A stretch of DNA of 64,000 nt, taken from assembly GCF_000969985.1 (NCBI RefSeq), contig NZ_CP009526.1, positions 3,720,001 to 3,784,000 of the forward strand. The letters are read 5' to 3'. A program made the translations under genes and the position numbers. This stretch comes from Methanosarcina barkeri str. Wiesmoor (GTDB lineage: Archaea > Halobacteriota > Methanosarcinia > Methanosarcinales > Methanosarcinaceae). How positions within the stretch are numbered: position 1 is the first letter of the stretch; each line of letters starts with the position of its first letter. Below, in pieces: positions 9,138 to 18,289 of the stretch. Below the pieces are notes generated by a model. It did not search any database. It saw only the letters and a program-made list of their open reading frames with translations, and had not been told where the DNA came from.

Positions 9138-10343
9138 TCATAGCGGAATCTGTTTGAACCCAAGGTTTGCATGCTGTTCGTTCAGGTCAGAGAACATGGG
9201 TTTACCAATGAAGAACGTGTATATCTCATCAGCCTTTGCTTCCGGATCTATATCTTCAAACCTGTCCGGATAAAGCACTTTTCCCACAAAATAAGCATTT
9301 GCAAGCACAGACTCATAGTTGGTGCCATAGTAATTGTATGGAATTACTCCATAGACTTTTTCATTCTTTACAGCCGAGAGCCCTGAGAGAGACGTATCAT
9401 TTTTAAGTTCTCCAATTGCTCCTTCATTACCAAGCAGGAGAGTGCCAACATCGACAAATATATACTCTGGGTCCCAGTCTACAAGTGCTTCTTTAGCAAT
9501 ATCCGCATGATCTGCACCCATTCCGGCTGCAACATTCTTTGCATTCACCCAGAGGAATGGTGGATAAGCAGGTTCCGTTGAGATTATTCCATGGGCTCCA
9601 GCCATGCTCACACCACCAATATAGGCAGTTTTTCTTTCGGATTCCGGAATATCGGCAGTCCTGTTTTCCAGGTCTTGCATTGTAGTATTGATATAATTGA
9701 TTACTTCCTCTGCTCTTTCCTGTTTGTCTACTACCTGACCCATTATCCGGAGTGAACTGTATATTTCAGCTTCCTGCTCTTCGTTCTTTAAAGAGCCGTA
9801 AGGGAACATGACAACAGGAATGCCAGTTTTATTCTGAAGCGTATCGGCATCAGCACCATTGGTTGCTGTCGACTGGCCACTTGTACCGGTTTTCAGGATG
9901 ACCTGGGGACTGATGGAAATTATCTTTTCAGGATCATCGTTGCCTCTGAATTCCCCAATCAAGGGATAGTCTTTAAGCTGAGGGTTTGCAAGGACATAGG
10001 GGCGGCCCTCTACTTCGCTTTTCTCTTTTTCTAAGCTATCAACCCCTACTACATCGTCCTGAGCCTGCAGGTATACAAGATAACGCAGGCATCCACCTCC
10101 TGAGCAAACAACCCGTTCCACATTTTCAGGTATGGTGACTTCTCTGCCAAATCCATCCGTGAGTGTAAACTCTCCAGATTCTGCTGCCTTATCGGCATCT
10201 GAAACTCCTGAAGCTTCTGATGGAGATGATCCATTATCACCAGATGTGGATTTGTCCGTGCACCCTGAAGTCACTACAAGGGCAGCAACGAGCAATCCTA
10301 TTAAAATAATTTTATATAATTTATTATTATGATTAAACTTCAT
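9138..10343 (-). CDS. ABC transporter substrate-binding lipoprotein, iron-complex type (copy 3)
   Basis: A 401-residue lipoprotein nearly identical to copy 2 over the signal peptide (lipobox VVTSGC, Cys28) and most of the mature domain. It differs at SGGGCLRYL (Gly for Ala), GVDSLEKEKSEVEGRPYVL, and the tail FSDLNEQHANLGFKQIPL. The upstream region keeps the conserved AAAGTATTACATAAA(G/A)TTAACTAA segment but has lost the second half of the dyad, so its control may differ. The three copies and the single permease-ATPase pair suggest gene amplification of the receptor only. Confidence 0.88.
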   Translation of the reverse strand: MKFNHNNKLYKIILIGLLVAALVVTSGCTDKSTSGDNGSSPSEASGVSDADKAAESGEFTLTDGFGREVTIPENVERVVCSGGGCLRYLVYLQAQDDVVGVDSLEKEKSEVEGRPYVLANPQLKDYPLIGEFRGNDDPEKIISISPQVILKTGTSGQSTATNGADADTLQNKTGIPVVMFPYGSLKNEEQEAEIYSSLRIMGQVVDKQERAEEVINYINTTMQDLENRTADIPESERKTAYIGGVSMAGAHGIISTEPAYPPFLWVNAKNVAAGMGADHADIAKEALVDWDPEYIFVDVGTLLLGNEGAIGELKNDTSLSGLSAVKNEKVYGVIPYNYYGTNYESVLANAYFVGKVLYPDRFEDIDPEAKADEIYTFFIGKPMFSDLNEQHANLGFKQIPL

Positions 10344-10469
10344 GTTACTTTCCTCTCTTTTTAGAGAATAAAAGTATTACATAAAGTTAACTAAATTTTC
10401 ATGTTTGTTATTTATTTAAATAATTTTGAAGATATTAAACTCTTATAATTTTTGTATATTAATGCAGAC

Positions 10470-10590
10470 AAAACTTAGATAAAACTTAGATAAAACTTAG
10501 ATAAAACTTAGATAAAACTTAGATAAAACTTAGATAAAACTTAGATAAAACTTAGATAAAACTTAGATAAAACTTAGATAAAACTTAGAT
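10470..10590. repeat. 11-bp tandem repeat, eleven exact copies
   Basis: The unit AAAACTTAGAT is repeated eleven times without interruption (121 bp), between binding protein copy 3 and nadC, about 125 bases upstream of the copy 3 start on the minus strand. The unit length equals about one helical turn, so the array would present the same face repeatedly and may be bent. Confidence 0.95.
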
Positions 10591-11003
10591 ATAAATAAGA
10601 TAAAGTGGAATTTAAATAAAAGTAAGATAAAACCAGAAAACGAGATGAGCTCGCGCCCGTCAATCTGGAAAAATTAGTATCCTGTTCGGCGCTTTTTCTA
10701 CTTGCTGCTTTTTCTACTTGCTGCTTTTTCCTCTTCCTGGTGGATCGCTTGGATGGCTATACCGTAAAGTTCTTCCATTTTATGAGCTGACTCCAGGTGA
10801 ATACTGACAGGAATTGAAGATACTCCTCACTGAACACGATTATTTTCCTAAAAAACCTGTTTTCGATATTCCGGTTTGCCTCCACTCAACGGCCTCTGAT
10901 CCTTTTCTATTAATAGCCTGAATTTTATGATTTTCCTGTCGCTTTTATCTCCGTTTTTATAGTTTAGATTTCTATCAGTCTCCTCTCTCTTTATTTTATT
11001 ATT
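10591..11003. other. Intergenic region without recognisable gene
   Basis: About 410 bases downstream of nadC and upstream of the binding-protein genes. It holds short duplications (CTTTTTCTACTTGCTG twice near 10690-10725) and a T-rich stretch before the nadC stop. I see no reading frame or RNA gene in it. Confidence 0.5.
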
Positions 11004-11831
11004 TTACTGTTTTACGATTTCCAAGCTCATATCTATCCATCTTGATTTATGGATAAGGGAGCCCATCGAGATGACATCTACTCCTGTTTTTGCATAACCT
11101 TCAAGGTTTTCCTGGGAAATTCCTCCGGATGCCTCCACAATAACTGAGTTTCGAAGTCCTTTTCCGCTAAGTGTTTTGAGGGTTTTTTGGATAGCTTCAG
11201 GCTGCATATTGTCCAGCATTATAATATCAGCTCCCAGTTCTGCAGCGAGCACAGCGTATTCTACAGACTCAATCTCGACTTCTATTTTTCGAGTGAAGCT
11301 GGTTTTTTTTGCGGCTTTGATTGCGGCTTCTATTCCCATTAGTTTGAGGTGGTTATCCTTAATCATAACCGAGTCAGAGAGGTTGAATCTATGAGTATCT
11401 CCTCCGCCTGCAGCTACAGCCAGCTTTTCGAACTTCCTTATACCTGGAGTGGTTTTTCTGGTACAGGCCACCCTTGTAGTCACGGAATACTGCCTTACCG
11501 TATCCACACATGCCCGGGTAAGAGTGGCAATCCCGCTAAGGTGTCCGAGGAAATTCAGAGCCAGTCTCTCTGCCCTGAGAATAGATACTGCTCCTCCCTT
11601 TAGCCTGAAAATTATCTCTCCTTCTTTGAGGCAATCCCCGTCTTTAAGAGTAGTTTCGACCTGAATTCCAAGATAGCAAAAAATTGATTCGGCTTCTTTA
11701 ATCCCCGCAACAGTACAGTCTTCTTTTGTGAAAATAATAGCTTCTGCAGGTTTGTCAGGCACAATGGTGCACGAAACATCATCGTACCCCAGATCTTCTT
11801 CTATAAAGCTTTCAACCTCTTTGATAAGCAT
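11004..11831 (-). CDS. nadC: Nicotinate-nucleotide pyrophosphorylase (quinolinate phosphoribosyltransferase)
   Basis: A 275-residue enzyme that joins quinolinate and PRPP to give nicotinate mononucleotide, CO2 and pyrophosphate. It has the N-terminal half-barrel, the RAERLALNFLGHLSGIAT segment (near 80-97), the TRKTTPGIRKFEKLAVAAGGGDTHRFNLSD active-site block (about 122-151), and the C-terminal MLDNMQPEAI and EASGGI phosphate-binding motifs. Length is normal. nadX and nadA lie close by on the opposite strand, completing the aspartate-to-NaMN route. The spacer to nadX (196 bases) should hold divergent promoters. Confidence 0.96.
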   Translation of the reverse strand: MLIKEVESFIEEDLGYDDVSCTIVPDKPAEAIIFTKEDCTVAGIKEAESIFCYLGIQVETTLKDGDCLKEGEIIFRLKGGAVSILRAERLALNFLGHLSGIATLTRACVDTVRQYSVTTRVACTRKTTPGIRKFEKLAVAAGGGDTHRFNLSDSVMIKDNHLKLMGIEAAIKAAKKTSFTRKIEVEIESVEYAVLAAELGADIIMLDNMQPEAIQKTLKTLSGKGLRNSVIVEASGGISQENLEGYAKTGVDVISMGSLIHKSRWIDMSLEIVKQ

Positions 11832-12027
11832 AATTTCTACCCTAATATTTTATGTAGCCAGGATTTATAAGGGGTATGGACGTTTTGGTGTTTCTTCTCA
11901 TTAAGAAAATAATCTCAACAGAAGGCTTTAAAAGAGAAAAAAGAATACAGTACCCGATCCTCAGTCTTTAAAGCCGGGGACCAAAATTTAAAGATCAAGG
12001 TTTATTGATCATTTACAGGAGCCTGAA

Positions 12028-12843
12028 ATGCTGAAAATAGGAGTTATTGGTTGCGGATTTATTGGTGGACAGATTTGTAGGGCTATTGATAAAGGAGTTA
12101 TTAATGCGGAGTTGTATGCGCTTTCCGACTCTTCAGAGAGCAAAGTCCTGGAACTGACAACTTGCCTGAAAAGGTACAGTCCTGCCTCAATGACTATTGA
12201 GGAACTACTGCAAAATGTGGACTTTGTTATAGAAAGTGCCTCTCAAAAAGCTGTCAGGTTAATAGTACCGCAGGCTCTTGAAGCTGGGCGCGATGTGATG
12301 GTTATGAGTGTAGGCGCTCTTGCGGACGAAGAACTCAGAAAAAGACTCTTCAGACTTGCAGAGCAGAATAACTGCAAGCTCTATTTCCCTTCAGGCGCAG
12401 TTGCTGGCATCGATGGAATAAACTCTGCCTCAGCGGCAGAAATCTTATCAGTTACCCTTACTACCAGAAAACCACCTATGGGCCTTGCTGGGGCTCCCCA
12501 TGTTGAAGCTCTGGGAATTGAGCTTGAAACAATCGAAAAAGAAACCCTGCTTTTTGAAGGGCCTGCCTCGGAAGCAGTTAAAGCCTTCCCCGCAAATGTG
12601 AATGTTGCAGCCACAATAAGCCTGGCGGGCATAGGCTTTGAGCGGACAAAAGTAAGAGTAATCGCTGACCCTACTCTGTCCAGAAATGTACATGAAATAA
12701 CTGTAGAAGGCGAATTTGGGAAACTTTCCACAAGAGTCGAAAACCTCCCCTCCCCGGAAAACCCGAAAACAAGTTATCTTGCAGCCCTTTCTGCAATTTC
12801 CACCCTGAAAAAGATTCTGAGCCCGGTCCAGATCGGAACATGA
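12028..12843 (+). CDS. nadX: L-aspartate dehydrogenase
   Basis: A 271-residue NAD(P)-dependent enzyme that oxidises aspartate to iminoaspartate, the substrate of quinolinate synthase; it replaces the oxygen-dependent NadB oxidase, fitting an anaerobe. The Rossmann motif GVIGCGFIGGQI is at residues 5-16. The AspDH features PSGAVAGIDGI (about 121-131), GPASEAVKAFPANVNVAATISLAG and the C-terminal NPKTSYLAALSAI are present. A GGAGCCTG ribosome site precedes ATG 12028. It is followed by a 700-base repeat-bearing spacer and nadA on the same strand, so co-transcription is uncertain. Confidence 0.95.
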   Translation: MLKIGVIGCGFIGGQICRAIDKGVINAELYALSDSSESKVLELTTCLKRYSPASMTIEELLQNVDFVIESASQKAVRLIVPQALEAGRDVMVMSVGALADEELRKRLFRLAEQNNCKLYFPSGAVAGIDGINSASAAEILSVTLTTRKPPMGLAGAPHVEALGIELETIEKETLLFEGPASEAVKAFPANVNVAATISLAGIGFERTKVRVIADPTLSRNVHEITVEGEFGKLSTRVENLPSPENPKTSYLAALSAISTLKKILSPVQIGT

Positions 12844-12946
12844 ATTGACAAAAATACTTGAAGTTAAGATATTATATTATTTTACTCATAAAGTAAAAAC
12901 GCAATATATCTTACTGGTTCATTGAGCGAAAGAGCAGAGATTTTTA

Positions 12947-13290
12947 CTTATAAATTAGTCCACTTGAGCGCAAGCGTGGCACCACTTGACTACGCCGACT
13001 AGATCGTTTCCAATAAACTTTTTTTGACAAGGTTTGCGCTCAAGCCTTTTTGACAAGAATTGTGCTCAAGCCTTTTTGATAAGAATTGTGCTCAAGCCTT
13101 TTTGACAAGAATTGCGCCACAACCGTTGAGCTGCAACAGTTGCGCCGTTTGATCACGCCGACAGGGTTTAGGGATAAGGTCAGCAAACCTAAACTTTATT
13201 CAGGATTTTCGATCAAACCTTTTTTCAAAAAGCTTGCAGGCAAGCAGTTTTTTAAAGACTTGCAGGACTCAGGTGGCAACTAGGAGGCTC
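12947..13290. repeat. Dispersed intergenic repeat remnants (copy A)
   Basis: A palindromic segment, CTTGAGCGCAAG at about 12963-12974, follows TATAAATTAGTCC, a string found again at 61265-61277. From 13021, three short direct repeats of a CAAGCCTTTTTGA(C/T)AAGAATTG(C/T)GC unit lead into a block (TTGCGCCGTTTGATCACGCC near 13140) that recurs at 16978-17120. No intact frame is present. It looks like eroded copies of a non-coding repeat family spread through this genome. Confidence 0.6.
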
Positions 13291-13544
13291 ACAAAAAATA
13301 CAATTCACAAATATTATTCACAAATATTATATAGTGCGGGAGAGTTAAGCACGTAAGCTTTCCGGAGCAAATGGCATGCGTGCAAAAAGAGCGCGCTGGA
13401 TGGAATTTCCGTCGTTGCACTCCTTTTTACGTTCACTAGCCTGTTAAAATCTTACATTTAAACTGGTTATTTTAAACTTGATCTTCAATCTCATACCCGG
13501 ATCTCTATTTTCCGGACTTTATTCCAAAAACTTATGGTGATTCC
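13291..13544. other. Spacer upstream of nadA
   Basis: Contains a duplicated AT-rich string (CACAAATATTAT twice, 13306-13332) that could provide the TATA element for nadA, followed by a GC-richer hairpin-prone stretch. No gene is seen. Confidence 0.35.
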
Positions 13545-14459
13545 ATGCAGCAAGCAGAGTTAATAGAAAGGATCAAAGAACTCAAAATAAAACGAAATGC
13601 AGTTATTCTTGCTCATTATTATTCCCGTCCTGAGGTTCAGGATATTGCAGATTTTGTAGGAGACTCTCTGGGCCTTAGCCAGGAGGCTGTCCGTCAGACT
13701 GCTGATGTAATTGTTTTTTGCGGCGTCCATTTTATGGGAGAAAGCGCTGCAATTCTATGTCCTGATAAAACGGTCCTCCTGCCGGAAATTGATGCCACCT
13801 GCCCTATGGCAGACATGGTGGATATTGAAGGTCTCAGGAGAGAAAAAGAAAAGCATCCTAATGCCGTGGTGGTCTGCTATGTTAACAGCTCGGCTGCGAT
13901 CAAGGCCGAGTCTTACATCTGCTGTACGTCTGCAAATGCCGTTGAGGTGGTAAACTCTCTGGAAGCTGAGAAGGTTATTTTTGTGCCTGATAAAAATCTG
14001 GCTGCTTATGTCGAATCTCGGACTGACAAAAAAATTATACCCTGGGAGGGACACTGTCCAACGCACCATCAGATCCTGAGAGAGGATGTCCTGAAAATGA
14101 AGGAAAAGCACCCAGAAGCAAAGTTTATTGCACACCCCGAATGCCGCCCCGAGGTTCTGGAGCTTGCAGACCATATTGCAAGCACACGAGGGATGATAAT
14201 GTATGCAAAAAACTCTCCTGCAAAAGAGTTCATTATAGGTACGGAATGTGGACTTCTTCATGGGTTACATAAAGCAGCTCCCGAAAAGAAATATTATTGC
14301 GTTTCGGAATTTGCCTGCTGCCCGAGCATGAAAATGGTTAATCTTGAAAAAGTCCTGGTCTCTCTTGAAAAAGTCCAGCACGTAGTCACTGTCCCATACA
14401 ATGTGAGGACCAGAGCAAAAGAAGCACTTGACCGAATGCTCGCGGTAAAAATTCGATAA
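13545..14459 (+). CDS. nadA: Quinolinate synthase (4Fe-4S)
   Basis: A 304-residue cytoplasmic enzyme condensing iminoaspartate with dihydroxyacetone phosphate to quinolinate. The three pseudo-symmetric domains carry one cluster cysteine each: Cys86 (DATCPMAD), Cys171 (EGHCPTHH) and Cys258 or 259 (FACCPSM). Substrate-site motifs [23 protein letters not shown] and [11 protein letters not shown] are intact. Length matches the short archaeal/Thermotoga form. It completes the nadX-nadA-nadC pathway; the free Fe-S cluster makes it oxygen sensitive. Confidence 0.97.
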   Translation: MQQAELIERIKELKIKRNAVILAHYYSRPEVQDIADFVGDSLGLSQEAVRQTADVIVFCGVHFMGESAAILCPDKTVLLPEIDATCPMADMVDIEGLRREKEKHPNAVVVCYVNSSAAIKAESYICCTSANAVEVVNSLEAEKVIFVPDKNLAAYVESRTDKKIIPWEGHCPTHHQILREDVLKMKEKHPEAKFIAHPECRPEVLELADHIASTRGMIMYAKNSPAKEFIIGTECGLLHGLHKAAPEKKYYCVSEFACCPSMKMVNLEKVLVSLEKVQHVVTVPYNVRTRAKEALDRMLAVKIR

Positions 14460-14573
14460 GTATCTGGTGTTTAAGATTTTGTGTGTAAGATTCACTTTAT
14501 TTAAGTGATGGGAAAAATAATAAGAAGTAGGTGAGAAGAAAATCTCACATACTTTATATAACGTATGTTTTTC

Positions 14574-16544
14574 TCATATCTTTTTCTTAAATATGCCATA
14601 TCCAACAAGAAGCATGAAAAGCGGTAAGGAAATTGCCATAAGTATCCTTGCTGTTCCCATTGGATTCTTTATCCTACTGCTATTATTTCCTGCATTTCCG
14701 TAAAGAGCTGCTTTTCCTTCGTTTCCCAGATTTCTCAGGGTTTCCTGTATTTTTTCAGCCCCATTGATATTCATTAGATTTTGCCCGGTATATTCCGTTA
14801 TTGCAAAGAAGGAATAGCCAGGAGTTTCCGATTTAAAGTAAATATAATTATCATCTTCTCCAACTTTTTCCGTGTAAAGTGGCTGCCAGTTACTATCATA
14901 TCTTTGAAGGACTACCTGAGTCTCACTAATATTATTATCTTTGATCCATGCCTTCTCAACCTTAAACTCTACAAACCCACTATTAATGGAAGTCGGAAGC
15001 CCTGCTCCACGATCTCCTACCCAGATATTCACATATTTATATACTGTGCCTTCAGGAGAGGTCTGGACAAGGGTGGATCTGTTTTTAAGTTCTTCTACAA
15101 CTGTTGTTGTTTTTCTGAATGTTTTCTTAGGATCAAATTCAATATTTACAATGCACGTGGCATTTTTTGTAAAATCGAACTGGACAGGATAGCCACTCAC
15201 GATACTCATGATAGAAAGTTCCTGAGCAGCAATATTGGTTGCTGGCTCGCTGGAAACAAGATTCATACCCGAACCACCAGAACCTGAACCACTAGAACCT
15301 GAACCACTAGAACCTGAACCACTAGAACCTGAACCACTAGAACCTGAATCCTCATTTCCAGTATCTGAACTCCCGTTATCTGAACTTGTGTTATCCGAAT
15401 TTTGGGTATCAGAATCCCCACTATCTGAACTTGTGTTATCCGAATTTTGGGTATCAGAATTTCCATTATCTGAACTTACGGTATCTGAATTTTGGGTTTC
15501 TGAATTTCCAGTATCCTGATTTGTGTCTGAATTTCCAGTATCTGAATTTTTGGTATCTGAGTCACCGCTACCTGAGTCTGAATCTCCTTTGCTAGAATCT
15601 ACGTTATCTGAATCGGAAGTTGAATTTTTATCATCCGAGCTAGTGCCCGAATTTCCATCGTCTAAGCCGGAATCAGAATTACCGGCATCAGGACTAGTGC
15701 TTGAATTTCCATTGTCTAAGCTGGAATCTGAATTACTATCATTCGAGCCAGAATCGGAATTTTTATCATTTGAGTCTGAATCTGAACTCCCATTATTTGG
15801 GCCTGAATCTGAATTACCATCATCTGGGCTAGTGTCTGAATTTCCATCGTCTAACCCTGAATCTGAGTTACTATCATTCGAGCCAGAATCTGAACTTCCA
15901 TCACTTAAGTCTGAGTCTGAATTGCCATCATCTGGGCTATTGTTTGAATTTCCATCATCTAACCCTGAGTCTGAATTACCATCATCTGGGCTATTGTTTG
16001 AATTTCCATCATCTAACCCTGAATCTGAATTACCATCATCTGGGCTATTGTTTGAATTTCCATCATCTAACCCTGAATCTGAACTACTATCACTTGAGCC
16101 AGAATCTGAACTTCCATCACTTAAGTCTGAGTCTGAACTACTATCACTTGAGTCAGAATCGGAATTTCCATCACTTAAGTCTGAGTCTGAACTACTATCA
16201 CTCGAGCCAGAATCGGAACTTCCATCACTTGAGCCAGAATCCACTTTGTCCGTGTCTGAATCTCCTGTATCTGAACTTCCGCTGTCTGAGACTGAATCTC
16301 CTGTATCTGAACTTCCGCTGTCTGAGACTGAATCTCCTGTATCTGAACTTCCACTGTCTGAGACTGAATCTCCTGTATCTGAACTTCCGCTGTCTGAGAC
16401 TGAATCTCCTGTATCTGAGCTTCCACTATCTGAGACTGAGCTTTCGTTGTCTCCTAGAGCATGTACCATTCCGGGAGCCATTCCAAGGATTGTTAGCATT
16501 ATCAATAATATATAAAATAGTGAATTACAAAAACCGGCTTTCAT
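14574..16544 (-). CDS. Ser-Asp repeat surface protein with PGF-pre-PGF-like domain
   Basis: A 656-residue exported protein. Residues 1-30 form a signal peptide (ILLIMLTILGMAPGMVHA). Residues about 33-420 are almost pure Ser/Asp/Gly/Asn repeats (SDSGSSDTGDSV five times, then SDSGLDDGNSNNSPDDGN-type units and SGSGSSG), highly acidic and presumably extended and glycosylated. A folded domain follows (about 425-600: NIAAQELSIMSI, GFVEFKVEKAWI, NWQPLYTEKV, SETPGYSFFAITEYTG) and matches the PGF-pre-PGF domain I know from methanosarcinal surface proteins. The C-terminus has a transmembrane helix and KKKI tail. It is analogous in design to staphylococcal Sdr stalks. Expected on the cell surface; ligand unknown. 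Confidence 0.85.
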   Translation of the reverse strand: MKAGFCNSLFYILLIMLTILGMAPGMVHALGDNESSVSDSGSSDTGDSVSDSGSSDTGDSVSDSGSSDTGDSVSDSGSSDTGDSVSDSGSSDTGDSDTDKVDSGSSDGSSDSGSSDSSSDSDLSDGNSDSDSSDSSSDSDLSDGSSDSGSSDSSSDSGLDDGNSNNSPDDGNSDSGLDDGNSNNSPDDGNSDSGLDDGNSNNSPDDGNSDSDLSDGSSDSGSNDSNSDSGLDDGNSDTSPDDGNSDSGPNNGSSDSDSNDKNSDSGSNDSNSDSSLDNGNSSTSPDAGNSDSGLDDGNSGTSSDDKNSTSDSDNVDSSKGDSDSGSGDSDTKNSDTGNSDTNQDTGNSETQNSDTVSSDNGNSDTQNSDNTSSDSGDSDTQNSDNTSSDNGSSDTGNEDSGSSGSGSSGSGSSGSGSSGSGSGGSGMNLVSSEPATNIAAQELSIMSIVSGYPVQFDFTKNATCIVNIEFDPKKTFRKTTTVVEELKNRSTLVQTSPEGTVYKYVNIWVGDRGAGLPTSINSGFVEFKVEKAWIKDNNISETQVVLQRYDSNWQPLYTEKVGEDDNYIYFKSETPGYSFFAITEYTGQNLMNINGAEKIQETLRNLGNEGKAALYGNAGNNSSRIKNPMGTARILMAISLPLFMLLVGYGIFKKKI

Positions 16545-16961
16545 TTTTTATTTGCCTCCACCCACATGTCTGTAAGCAGAAATGTCTGGTACACAAGTAA
16601 GTTATTGACAAGTAACCATGTAATTTATAGAAACAATATCCAGGGGTTTACTTTTGTAGATTTTTCCCAATAAGTTGTTAGTCTAAAATTGTTAGTCTAA
16701 GATATATTTTTTGTTCCAAGCCAATGTTTTGAGTTTATGAATGGCAGAAGCAAAACATGATTTAAAGGTCAAGAATCACATTGATCACATCTGCCTGTCT
16801 CTTTGAAGCTGGCTAATACTTAACAGATATTAGAGGGAAGAACGGCAAGAAATAAACTTTGTTTTACTTAATATTATCCTTTCAATAAATATACTCATGA
16901 AATTGAGTGACATCATATATACAGTTTGAGTCTTCCTACCAAGAAGAGATCAATCAGATCA
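16545..16961. other. Intergenic region upstream of the surface protein
   Basis: AT-rich, with a short duplication (GTTAGTCTAA at about 16678 and 16691). It should hold the minus-strand promoter of the Ser-Asp protein. I see no gene. Confidence 0.4.
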
Positions 16962-17345
16962 GCCTCTTGAGCTAAAACCGTTGCGCCGGTTGATCACGTC
17001 GGATAGAGTTTGAGGATAAGACTTTCAAACTCAAACGTTTCTCGGGGTTTTCGGTCAAGCCTTTTTCCAAAAGGGTTGCGGTCAAACCATTTTCCAAAAG
17101 GGTTGCAGTCAAGCCTTTTTTAATAAGACTCGCAATCGCACCCGCTGGGTGACCCAAAACGAAGTTTGAGTAAATCCACCCTTCTGAGATCGTTAAGAAT
17201 GTAGCCTTTCTTGCCCATAAGTAGATCCGCTTGGTTCAACTTATTATCTTCATAATGATTCAACCCTCTTGAGCGAACGAAGTGAGCGAAAAGGGCACCG
17301 TCCTCCCGAGACGGGACTCGGGTGACGGAACTCAGGTGACGAGAC
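16962..17345. repeat. Dispersed intergenic repeat remnants (copy B)
   Basis: 16978-17130 parallels 13140-13260: TTGCGCC(G)GTTGATCACG, a GGATAAG block, and three diverged units of TTTTCC AAAAGGGTTGCGGTCAA type. From 17266 a different member appears (CTTGAGCGAACGAAGTGAGCG, then the hairpin CCCGA/TCGGG), related to 61278-61330. The block ends about 50 bases before the prenyltransferase gene. Confidence 0.6.
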
Positions 17346-17397
17346 TCTGGCAAGAAAATCCGATACCTTTAATACTTTATAATACTGCTTTGTTGTG

Positions 17398-18267
17398 ATG
17401 TCTGCAAGCGTACGCACATATCTGGAGATTATGAGATACGAAAACTGCCTCATGGCAGGTTTTGCAGCTATAATCGGAACACTGATAGCTTTTAATATCC
17501 TGACATCTAATGCCCCCAGTTCTTATAGTCCTGGAGAATTCCCTTTATTTTCTTCAGTCCTTATATTCCTAGCTGTATTTTTGGTTGCAGGCGCAGGAAA
17601 TGCCATTAACGACTATTTTGATGTCAGGATAGACTCAATAAACCGCCCTGATAGGCCTATTCCATCAGGCAGAATGAAGTTAAAAGAAGCCCTTTATTTC
17701 TCTTACACACTGTTTGCCCTTGGAACACTTCTGGCTTTTTCAATCAACCCAATTTGCGGGGTTATTGCCTTATTTAATTCACTAGTGTTAATTTTCTACG
17801 CAAAAACCCTCAAAGGCACTCCTCTTTTGGGAAACCTAAGCATAGGCTACCTTACCGGCTCAAGTTTTTTATTTGGAGCATCGGTTTTTGGACTTGAAGG
17901 ACTCAAAGCCCTTTTTGTGCTTTTCCTGCTTGCAGCTCTTGCGATTACTGCCAGGGAAATTGTAAAGGACATTGAAGATATGGAAGGCGATAAAATGGAA
18001 GGGGCAGATACCCTACCTCTTCGGGTCGGGGCAAAAAAAGCAAGTTACCTTGCAGCACTCATAGGTTTTCTGGCCGTCATTTTTAGCCCTCTTCCTTACC
18101 ATCTATCGATGCTTGGCCTGCGTTATCTTTATCTTGTACTTCTGGCAGACCTTGGGTTTCTTGCAGCGATCTACCAGCTTCTTGCTCGCAACAATCCTAC
18201 GAAATCTTCTAAAATGTTCAAGATCGCAATGTTCTTTGCGCTCATTGCTTTTATTGCCGGGGTATAA
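17398..18267 (+). CDS. UbiA-family prenyltransferase, probable geranylgeranylglyceryl-phosphate geranylgeranyltransferase
   Basis: A 289-residue membrane enzyme with about eight or nine hydrophobic helices. It most likely adds the second geranylgeranyl chain to GGGP, giving the archaeal diether lipid core (DGGGP synthase). The first Asp-rich motif [24 protein letters not shown] (near residues 68-91) and the second, [22 protein letters not shown] (near 194-215), bind Mg-diphosphate. ATG 17398 follows directly on an in-frame GTG at 17395; either could be used. Other UbiA members (haem, quinone) are possible, but the archaeal sequence pattern favours the lipid enzyme. Confidence 0.88.
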   Translation: MSASVRTYLEIMRYENCLMAGFAAIIGTLIAFNILTSNAPSSYSPGEFPLFSSVLIFLAVFLVAGAGNAINDYFDVRIDSINRPDRPIPSGRMKLKEALYFSYTLFALGTLLAFSINPICGVIALFNSLVLIFYAKTLKGTPLLGNLSIGYLTGSSFLFGASVFGLEGLKALFVLFLLAALAITAREIVKDIEDMEGDKMEGADTLPLRVGAKKASYLAALIGFLAVIFSPLPYHLSMLGLRYLYLVLLADLGFLAAIYQLLARNNPTKSSKMFKIAMFFALIAFIAGV

Positions 18268-18289
18268 TTATTCCCGGATAAAACTCTTC

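Noticed and set aside
13086-13283. 65-codon plus-strand frame
   Set aside because: Lies wholly within dispersed repeat remnants; no ribosome site and no similarity to the frames in the other copy.
13371-13440. 22-codon ATG frame with basic residues upstream of nadA
   Set aside because: Too short, no ribosome site, no context; chance frame in a spacer.
15523-16515. Long plus-strand frame antisense to the Ser-Asp protein
   Set aside because: It is the reverse-complement reading of the Ser-Asp repeats (codons for SESELPSSE-type repeats); no ribosome site, no folded domain, and the minus-strand protein has signal peptide, domain and anchor.
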